Source: Schistosoma mansoni (lineage: Eukaryota; Platyhelminthes; Trematoda; Strigeidida; Schistosomatidae). From it: 64,000 bases of DNA. The notes beneath the pieces are model-generated. The model made no database searches. It was not told the origin of the DNA and worked only from the letters and a program-made list of their open reading frames with translations. Made by a program: the position numbers and the translations under genes. The DNA lies in NCBI RefSeq assembly GCF_000237925.1, contig NC_031497.1:21000325-21064324 (forward strand). Direction: 5' to 3'. Shown here in pieces: positions 55,906 to 64,000 of the stretch (within the stretch, counting starts at the first letter, position 1; the number at the start of each line of letters is the position of its first letter).

Positions 55906-55986
55906 CATCTGACGTATTTAACGAATGGAATCCTGTTTGTTTGGGAAAAATTGACGGCGTCATCGGCAAAATCCGTTATCATTCAG
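55906..55986 (+). CDS. INPP5F: INPP5F-like exon with the WNPVCLGKIDGVIG motif
   Basis: 81 nt between a TATTTCCCAG acceptor and a GTGAGT donor. It begins with the last two bases of a codon and ends with the first base of the next. Confidence 0.72.
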
Positions 55987-58717
55987 GTGAGTAAATTCTA
56001 TAAATAACAATCATTGTAAACAATATCAAGTAGGGACTTGATTATATGAAAGTAAAAGTTTACGTATTTGGCTTTAAACCGTATTTTGTACAAGGCGTAA
56101 TAATATTATGCAGGTGCCTAAATTAAAGTACGAAAAGATTATCACTTATGGATTATAACTCCAGAACAATAATGGTTGTTTAGATAGAAAACTGAGTATT
56201 AGCAGTCGTTGAGGTTTACAGATCCGTTTTTTGGAGTGGCGGGGTAGTTAGTCCAATAAATTTATAGGTTTGAAAATATCAAGGTTTATCCTATAACGCT
56301 CTGTGATAGTTTTTTAAATCTCACTCAGTCGCTTGTGTTACATTTTGCCGATAATATAAAAACGAAAATATTTACAATGTACCTTTCAAAACATCGTTAG
56401 TGATCGAAAATTCATGGCTTTTAGTTGATTGATATGAGTTACTTGATTCCTACTGTATCCCCTTCGTAATCAGTAGTAGAGTTATACACACACTAGTAAA
56501 AAGTAACTCTGTTTAAAGCAAAGCTTATTTAGACGAAATCTTAGTCATCAAACCCGAGTATTACAGTAGTTGTTCAATAAGTATTCATCCTGGAAATAGT
56601 TTTCATTGAAAATTAAGAGGTACTATATAGCTGTTTCAGCCTAGTTCAAAGATCCCTAGACTTTCACACTCATTAACCCATACAGTATCAGACCAATAAC
56701 CTTGACGTTTCTCAGCGAACTTTATAATAAAAAACCAGTGACTCAAAATCCAATGTTCAAATATTTCGGTTCCAGCCCATTCACCACAGTTACCTAATAC
56801 TAAATAGTTCCAAACTAGGAAGAAACTTCTGTTCAGTGGTTTTCCAGTTGGTAGCAGAATGTACTGAGAACTAGATTCAAATTAATTGAATACAGAATTT
56901 AAAGTTCAATTCACGATATTTCTCGGTCGTCGTCAATGTACAGCTCGGCGAAAGTGTACCTTGACGCGATTTGCTATGGTACATTCGCCTTAAGAGTTAT
57001 AGGACTGTAACTGCCGCCTACTCAACTGGGTGCATTTATTCGGCTTCACAGACCTTTATTTTATATCATCTTAATAAGTATTTAGCCCATTTTTTTCCTA
57101 TAAATCTAAACCCTACTGTTATCTCTTTATTATTCCTCGCTTTCATTCATTCCTGTCATATTTTCAGTTTTGGTCACAACTACTGATACTAACGTTTAAA
57201 CTCTTTAGCTATTGATCGTGTCAACTCCGTTTTTTTCCTCGATGTGTAAACATATGAGGGTCAGCAACCTTGAACTGATACATAGACTAATATTGGATGA
57301 AACATAATATCTGTATAGAATTTAATTTAAATTAGAACCTCAAAATAGCAACTAGGTTTAGCTGTTAATTAAAATAAAAGTTTAATTCATACGTTAGGTT
57401 GATTGATTGATTGGTTTGCTATTACAGTAGATTTTATTGATGTTATTATGTTTTACCACGTAAAATTTACATTTTTCTTTTAAAAACAGTAGTTAAATAA
57501 CATGAGATCAAAATTTGCTTACACACACAACATGTGTTTTATCAAATATATAGTATTTACATTGTATAAACATGTGATCACTAAAAAGGTCGAACATTCA
57601 TTATAAATATGCTGTGAGTAGTTTAAATTTTTGTCCCTTTCTGTAGTTCCTGACAAGCTAAGTAGCCTAATGCGGTATGACTCGTTGTAAATAGTATTGT
57701 GATGGCCTTTTATACCCTCAACTCACCTTAAACGCGGATATGCAGAAGTATTCCGAAGCTTTGGAAACCGAGTACTGGAACCTTTACTAAATTGATAATG
57801 ATTTGCCGTAGTGGTAGTAGAAATAGTAGTAAAAATGATATTTTCTTCCTATTTTTTTAAACTGACAACTAAGTTGCTGATTTCAGTAAATTTACAAACT
57901 CGTAGACGGCGTTCATGGATAAAATAGCTTCCAGAAACCAAGAAACATTTAACAAATGGTTTCTATTGACTTGAATAGCTTTACTTTTACGTAATAGAAA
58001 CTGGGTTATTTCCCAATATTCTACCCAAGTTTCCCAGAAAGGACCTTAATAATCCTTCTTTTTAATTTTTAGACGGCACGCTTATAGTCGAATTAAGAGA
58101 CATAAAGTTCACATCCTGAATGGCTGATTCCAACCAATACCCGGAAAAAGTAGAAATATTTATGCTTTTCTCATGTATAATGGCCGATTGAAGCGAGCAA
58201 TAAACAGTTGACCATGTTTCGTCTTCTCATTTGTTTGAAGGCTGGGTTAAGAGTTATTGAGAAGCATAACAAAGCGCTTGCTTGAAGAGAATTGTGTTTA
58301 CTTGTAGGTTTGTATTTCGATTCACATACATAGATCAGGTTCATTGACACATACATTGTCTGAATGTGCTTTATTTGGGTCCAGCATTATTCAACTAAGT
58401 TTATAGTCTCCCATCGTCGATGTTTATGACTGAATTTAATCATTCATTGTTTATATTAACGATATACGTCGAAATATTGCTAGTACTTACAAGATTTTAT
58501 TAAGTTCCTTCACTAGCATATGACCCAAAAATATATAACTCACTATTCTGTTGTTATCTGCTAATGTTTATGTTTTACAGATAGCGATTGGAGATTATTC
58601 TTGATTAGCTCAAGTAAATCTGTTGGTATATTACCTGATGGCTTGGAAGTACGTCGAATTAGTCGTGTAACAGTATTAGTCTTGAACACTACTCCACTTG
58701 GTAACCTTAATTTAAAT
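55906..58717 (+). CDS. INPP5F: INPP5F/SAC2-like phosphoinositide phosphatase, N-terminal exons (partial)
   Basis: Exons 55906-55986 and 58581-58717 join in frame (phase 1). Together they read SDVFNEWNPVCLGKIDGVIG, KIRYHSDSDWRLFLISSSKS, then VGILPDGLEVRRISRVTVLV. This follows the N-terminus of animal INPP5F (Sac2) as I recall it: WNPICLGLVEGVIGKIQLHS, then a Trp-Leu-Ile stretch, then VGKLPGDHEV. Sac2 is a Sac-domain phosphatase acting mainly on phosphatidylinositol 4-phosphate on endosomes. The catalytic CX5R motif lies far downstream and is not in the window. The 5' exon with the start codon was not found, and no later exon could be recognised before 64000. The family call rests on about 70 residues compared by memory. 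Confidence 0.72.
55987..58580 (+). other. INPP5F-like intron
   Basis: 2594 bp with GTGAGT and TTTTACAG borders. No clear intact repeat; the part at 56930-57310 has a faint likeness to a LINE 3' end. Confidence 0.6.
58581..58717 (+). CDS. INPP5F: INPP5F-like exon with the WRLFLISS segment
   Basis: 137 nt after TGTTTTACAG and before GTAAGT, ending in phase 0. The reading continues the first exon without a break. The opposite strand here is also open by chance over the same stretch. Confidence 0.72.
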
Positions 58718-59866
58718 GTAAGTATCCCTGATATTACTATGTCAGTTATTGAATAATAATACATTATTTCCCTACGGATTATGAGAGTTTTCAAGGTGTG
58801 ACACAAAGATTGTTACATCTTGGGATTTCTCAAGAGCATGTAACTTTTGTTCCTTTGAAGACTGAATTGAAATTAACGCTTTCAAAATTTATGTCTCATC
58901 CGAAGGTTGCTTAGGGTTACAGACATTTCGTATTCTTTAATAATGGTGTTTTTAAAAAAATAATTTTTTTCTAATTATTATTTTTAATCTACTCCATGAT
59001 TTTATTAATCCTGGAGTGTATCCTATTTACTGTAAACTAAATTATGTGACAAAAGTATATATGTGGTTGGTCAATTTTATTAAGGTTAAATAATCAAATT
59101 TTAGGAAGTAAGCAACCTTTGAGTTTTTTTTCTTGTGTAAATTACGTACACAGATTTATCTTTATACTTTTTTGTACGTTTAGTGTACATGTATGTGGTT
59201 GTCGTTTTCTCAAGCATGTTTCGATAGCTCAGTTTCATCATGAACTGATATCTACCGGATAACCATTGGAAAACAAAAATTTATGGACGTTTGTTCCATC
59301 CTATTCTGACATTCCTCAGTATTTCACAACCCTGTCAAATAAATTACTGAAAGCAGCATTTGGAAGTGTTTTGTTAAGTCCTGTACCTTTAGGTCATAGT
59401 CTAAAATCAATTACTCTTATCTCTTACTGTAGTCAAGAAGTATTTACATACTTTAATTTCCTCTTCAGGTAAACTGATGTACATTTTTGTCATTTTGATG
59501 GACATTCTAAGGTTGTTTGCTAAAATAATCATACACTTAGTAGTGACATAGCTAAAAGTCGATGACAGTGACTCAAATAAACTAACTTTCTCATCTCATT
59601 TAGTTCTTAAACATTATGTTTATTTGTTTCCATAGCATTCATATGTTTATATAAAATTACATTTTCTCTATTATTCCAAAGTGCAACATTATTGACTGAT
59701 GAATGTTTTGTTTTAGTTTTTTTAAAAAAATGATTAACAGAACATTTTTACGTTGCTGTAAAGAACTGAATCAACAAGATTTAATCGTCTCTATATTTAA
59801 ATTTTTCTGTAAAGCATGTAACTCAATTTGATTGACCGATATTCAATGTTTATTAAATTACATTAC
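58718..59866. other. Downstream of the second INPP5F-like exon
   Basis: A/T-rich; presumably intron. No further exon recognised. Confidence 0.45.
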
Positions 59867-60386
59867 GCCCCCAAATGGCCTGGTACGGCGGAGAGTCCGC
59901 TCTCCCTCTCAAAATGCTCTCACATGGCCACGCACATATAGCCTCTGCCAGGGAAGTCCTAATCACTACCTTATGGCACCACGGGTGTTGTTTACGAAAT
60001 TGAGAAGACGAAAAGCGAACGTCTGGTGCTTTAACCGGGTTGGTGGACACGGAGAGTCCACCTAGGGGAGTTGGGAAACCCTGATTCCAAACCAATGGTG
60101 CACATGGACTGGCTCCAGTATCCTGCTGAGGGAACAAATGGCGTATGAACCAATCGTTGGTCACCGGCTACCATGGGACTGCATCTCCTCACGATGCTCC
60201 ACTACCTTGTGGATCAGACCTTCAGGTCAAAGGCTCGGGGTGTGGCCCCCTAAAAAACCATCTGCTTCAGTTTGGGCACCTGGGCAGTATCACAGCCCTC
60301 ACACAAATCGAATGAGATTTGTGAGGCGCATATGTATCTGGTGCTTCCTTGTACCAATATTTATGTGTTTAAATAAGAATTTAAAA
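59867..60386 (+). mobile_element. 510-bp retroposon R510, copy 4, with target duplication
   Basis: Plus strand from GCCCCCAAATGGCCTGGTAC to TTTATGTGTTTAAATAAG and an A-rich end. A 12-bp direct repeat AAATTACATTAC flanks it at 59855-59866 and 60387-60398. Internally it is closest to copy 2. Confidence 0.92.
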
Positions 60387-60398
60387 AAATTACATTAC

Positions 60399-60769
60399 AT
60401 TATAATTTATCCTCCAGTTTGAAGTTTGGTACTATAGTTAGTGAACATTTGTTCAAGAGTTAATATAAATTATACAGATGTCTATTCTACGTTGCTTTAG
60501 TTATTTCCTCAAAATCCCATCGTCGTTGTCTAAAGATATCATTCTCTATCTCATGTGCAATCGCAATTACTCAATACTGATGAGTTTCAGATTAGGATAA
60601 GACAACTGTTCAGTGTCCCCTATTTTTTCAACGATTTTTAAAGCTTATATCAATTCTTAACAAAAAACTCTCTTTAATTTGAATTATTTTCCATGGTAAA
60701 CTATTCAACTATAGTTCGTCTTTAAGTTGTACAGTTTAAAAAATATAACCATAATTAATACTCAGAAGG
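60399..60769. other. Unassigned stretch
   Basis: A/T-rich; no gene or repeat recognised. Confidence 0.45.
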
Positions 60770-61048
60770 AGTTTTGTGGAGATTTCAGTATTTTTCATAG
60801 TTGAAATCTTGAGTCAATTGAAACTTCATGGATTGGTTGAAGTTAGACATTAACACCGTTGGATACCAGCCGGCTCAGTGGTCTGTTGGTTAAGTGCTCT
60901 TGCGTGAAACTGGTAGGTCCTTGGTTCGAATCTCACGAGGCTCACTGCTAAAGAGTTCTACAATAGGACGAAACGGCCGTCAAGCATTGCTTTCAGGTTT
61001 TCCATGGTGGTCTAGCTTTAATTGACTCATGATTTCAACTATGAAAAA
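60770..61048 (+). mobile_element. HHR-TIR element, copy with internally deleted left arm
   Basis: The outer left arm (GGAGTTTTGTGGAGATTTCA to TTGAGTCAATTG) jumps directly to the body (TGGATTGGTTGAAGTTAGAC). An A-box-like segment (GGCTCAGTGGTCTGTTGGTTA) and B box GGTTCGAATCTCACGAGGC follow, then a decayed hammerhead (CTAAAGA core) and the right arm. Confidence 0.83.
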
Positions 61049-61434
61049 AACATAATTAATACGTTACAATCATTAATGAACGATACATATAAATATACAT
61101 CCATAAAAGAATAAAATGTTAAAATAAGAAATGATTTTGTATCATTAAACGTGAGCACTAATTCAGTTCCCATGACAACATCAAGTATTATGCCAAACTA
61201 TTTCGGTAAATGATTTATTAATATCTATGTTCCATCGTACTAGTTTTTTTTCAAGGGATGATCTTTTTTTTAAAATTTCAATACAGTTAGATCTATTTGA
61301 TTAATTATTAATTAAGATTATTTCTAAAAACTACTTTGTCAATTTATACCAAAATATGTTTTCATGAAACTATGTTTCTTTGAATAAGTTCAAATTCATC
61401 AAAGCAGTTAAATGAATAAAGACTTTTTTATATA
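61049..61434. other. Unassigned stretch
   Basis: A/T-rich; nothing recognised. Confidence 0.45.
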
Positions 61435-61735
61435 GTTGAGATCATGGGTCAATAGAAGCTAGACCACCATGGAAAACTTGGAAGCACTGCTTGATGGCTG
61501 TTTCGTCCTATCGTGGGACTCCTCAACAGGGCTGGCGCGCGGGACTGATAGGTCTGGGTTCTAATCTCACGAGACGGGATCGTGGATGTGCACTGCTGAG
61601 GAGTCCCACAATAGGATGAAACGGCCGTGAAGCAGTGCTTCCAGGTTTTCCATGGTGGTCTAGCTTCAATTGACTCATGATCTCAACTATATAAAAAAAT
61701 TACCAAAATCTCCACAAAATTCCCTTCTGAGAATA
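61435..61735. mobile_element. HHR-TIR element, short copy with both arms
   Basis: The left arm (61435-61530) has a minus-strand hammerhead region, then a shortened tRNA-like part with B-box remnant GGGTTCTAATCTCACGAG. Then come a plus-strand hammerhead (61588-61645) and the right arm to CCAAAATCTCCACAAAATTC. The two arms pair over about 90 bp. Confidence 0.85.
61588..61645 (+). ncRNA. Hammerhead ribozyme, HHR-TIR type, variant
   Basis: Stem I GCACTG/CAGTGC, core CTGAGGA, stem II GTCC/GGAT with a wobble pair, GAAA, stem III ACGG/CCGT. G replaces C at the cleavage position and two or three bases are added before stem I, so cleavage is unlikely here. Confidence 0.75.
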
Positions 61736-61989
61736 AAAACTTATTAATAAATTCATAATGGAAAGCTTGTTGTAAGCCTATTATCACACCATTGCTTTAT
61801 TTTAAATAGTTTACGCATTATTTGATCAAACTTAATGTAGATTCGATAAATCTATTTCTCATTACAAGATTTATAAGCCACTTATTGGAACCCAGACATT
61901 TCTTTGGGCTATTCTATTTAGTTTTGGGAGCTAATATGCACAATTCTGTACTGTAGAATTTTGACCAGAATGCCATTTATTTAGAAGTA

Positions 61990-63630
61990 TGAGATTGTAG
62001 AAACTCTTCTAGGGTTACTTCTGGTTCCAAGTCCGGATAAAGGAGGGTTAGCAATCCTCATCTCATGGAAGAAAAACATTGGTGATAAATCTTTAGCTAG
62101 AAAAAACAATTTCAAGCATTTAAACTCTGCTCTGAGAGTTGAGGGGTCTTCAATTAAAAGAGTTATGAAGCTTCACGATGAAAGTAGAGATTCTTCGGAA
62201 ATCTCGAGGCCGATGCCCCTTCTGATAACCAGAATAACGATCAACATAGGTACATAGAACGTTCTCACAACGTGAAAGACCAGAAGGACCATTCAAATAG
62301 CTGCAGAAATAAGAAGATACAACCTGATTGATCTTGGAATAAGTGAAACCTATTGGATGTAAACTGGGCAGAAAAAATTAGCTTTTGGAAACGTTCTGTT
62401 GTACTCTTGCGATGAAAAAGAGTGTTGTTGAACCGAATGAAAGATTCGAAATCAACAGGCTAGATTCCGTTAGGATCGGTTACCTACAAACCAAGTCGTG
62501 ACACTACGAATCATTGTTGAACAATCAGTTAAATGGAACTCGTCACTATACATTAGCTTCCTTGACTATGAAAAGGCGTTTGACAGTGTGGATAGGAGAA
62601 CATTATGGAACCTTTTTCGGCACTATGGTGTACCTGAGAAAATCGTCAACATCACACGGAATTCATACGATGGACTACAAAGTAGTGCATGAAGGGTAGC
62701 CCACAAATTCATTCTGATTAAGAACCGGGGTCAGACAACGCTGCTTACTCTCTCTCTTTCCTCCTTCTTCTGGTGGTTGACTGGATTAGGAAGACCTCTA
62801 CATCTGAGGCGAAGCACATAATACAATGGACAGATTGGGTGTAACCGAACGATTTTGAATTTTCAGATGACCTAGCTCCCCTATCCCATACACAGAAACA
62901 AACACAGGTCAAGACAAACAGTGTAGCAACAGCCTGTGTATCAGTATACTTCAACATACACAAAGTAAGCAGCAAGACCCTCAAACACGACACAAAGAGC
63001 ACCAACCCAATCACACTTGATGAAGAAGCTGTGGAAGAGGTGAAAACTTTCACTTATCTGAATAGCATTATCGATGAACAAGGAGGATGTGATGCAAATG
63101 TGAAGGCACGAATTGACAAAGTAAGGTGGTATTCTTACATTTGAAGAAAATATGGAACTAAAAACAACTGTTAGGCAATACCAAAGTCAGTATTTTGTGT
63201 ACAAACATCAAGGAAATTCTGTTATAGTCAGCTGAAACTGGAGAAACTACTACAACTATCATCCAAAAGGTGCAGATATTTGTAAACAATTGTCTACGCA
63301 AGATAATCGAGATTCGTTTGCCGAGTACCATCAGCAACGACCTGCTAGGGCATAAAACAGACCAGTTTCCTGCTGAATAAATCAGTAAAGGAGGGTAGAG
63401 TTGAGTAGGGAATACATTTCGGAAATCACTACACTGGATCACGAGACAAGCCCAGAATGGGAATCCCGAAGGCTAAAGGAAAAGAGGTAGACCAAAAAAC
63501 ACATTGTGTCGGGAATTGGAGACAGACGTCAAAAGAATAACTAGGACTTGGCAATAACTGGATAAGAGAGTCCAGGAGAGAGTTGATTGGAGACTCCTGA
63601 TTCACGAAGGGTAGCAGGGGTAAGTAAGTA
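61990..63630 (+). mobile_element. Decayed RTE/SR2-like LINE with internal deletion
   Basis: Starts with the LINE 5' part (TTCCAAGTCCGGATAAAGGA), then endonuclease text in broken frames. Near 62430-62450 it jumps to reverse transcriptase text ([38 protein letters not shown]). Motif C is FSDDLAPLS. The end is the C-terminal region with GGGGTAAGTAAGTATG. A diverged subfamily, probably the same as at 22850-23565. Confidence 0.87.
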
Positions 63631-64000
63631 TGATATTACAGCTATTTTTATGGTTTGTAACCTGACTGATTTTTTTAGACTTATATCTTCTCATGAATTC
63701 ATTCACTCTATTTATTAGTAGGATGCCATTTTTGTCTTTGTCACATGCATTGTCATTTTATTTAGATAACGCCACCCTTCTTTTAATAGCCTTTTTCATA
63801 AAACGTTCAACACATCTAGAAATATAGCACACAAAACTTAATGACAAATTTGTCTAGAAAAAAATAGGAAAATCATATAATAAAAATGAATAAGAACGAC
63901 ATGTGTTACCTTTCTAAATAAAAATATGATCAAGATGGAATTCATTCGTTTCAAATGTACCTATCTTACTGCATTAGGATTTTCGTTAGGTGTAGACTGC
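63631..64000. other. Right edge, unassigned
   Basis: A/T-rich; nothing recognised. If the INPP5F-like gene continues, this is intron. Confidence 0.4.

Noticed and set aside
56930-57310. LINE 3' end in the INPP5F-like intron
   Set aside because: Only scattered likeness (GTCAGCAACCTTGAACTGAT against GTATGGCAACTCGAACTGAT); too weak to call.
58561-58806. Minus-strand frame of 81 codons
   Set aside because: It covers the INPP5F-like exon in reverse; the plus strand has matching splice signals and family similarity.

Overview
The window looks like nuclear DNA of a blood fluke (Schistosoma). It is AT-rich, its host genes have long introns, and it is packed with repeats typical of schistosomes: Sm-alpha-type repeats of 333-334 bp carrying a hammerhead ribozyme, RTE/SR2-like LINEs ending in TAAG repeats, and a CR1-like LINE with a PHD-finger ORF1. 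The species cannot be told from this sequence alone.

Three host genes can be supported. (1) TAF11, a TFIID subunit, lies on the plus strand in four coding exons between 4668 and 17914 and encodes 284 residues. (2) A receptor tyrosine kinase lies on the minus strand between 41056 and 34765. Two coding exons join in phase into a 1590-residue protein with a signal peptide, an Ig-like ectodomain of about 980 residues, one membrane helix and a kinase domain closest by eye to the VEGFR/PDGFR class. (3) Two early exons (55906-55986 and 58581-58717) match the N-terminus of the Sac2 phosphoinositide phosphatase INPP5F; the rest of that gene runs off the right edge or could not be found.

Most of the remaining sequence is mobile DNA. 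A nearly full-length RTE LINE (26961-30158, minus) has a single open frame of 1005 codons and a 14-bp target duplication. A nearly full-length CR1-like LINE (50733-54623, minus) has an intact ORF2 and a frameshifted ORF1. Truncated or decayed LINEs lie at 1393-2146, 7310-7545, 16744-17640, 20490-21420, 22850-23565, 31110-31695, 32962-33230, 45700-49310 and 61990-63630. A 510-bp retroposon is present four times, two copies with clear target duplications. At least three other dispersed repeat families occur, and one LTR fossil is near the left end.

The most interesting material is two families of small tRNA-like elements with hammerhead ribozymes. One is the known Sm-alpha type. The other occurs about ten times here, has long terminal inverted repeats, and carries a hammerhead core inside each arm, so complete copies have two ribozymes in opposite orientation. 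Both families share the same layout: pol III A/B boxes, then a hammerhead with the same stem II and a 4-bp loopless stem III. Two 200-N assembly gaps fall exactly inside copies of these elements.
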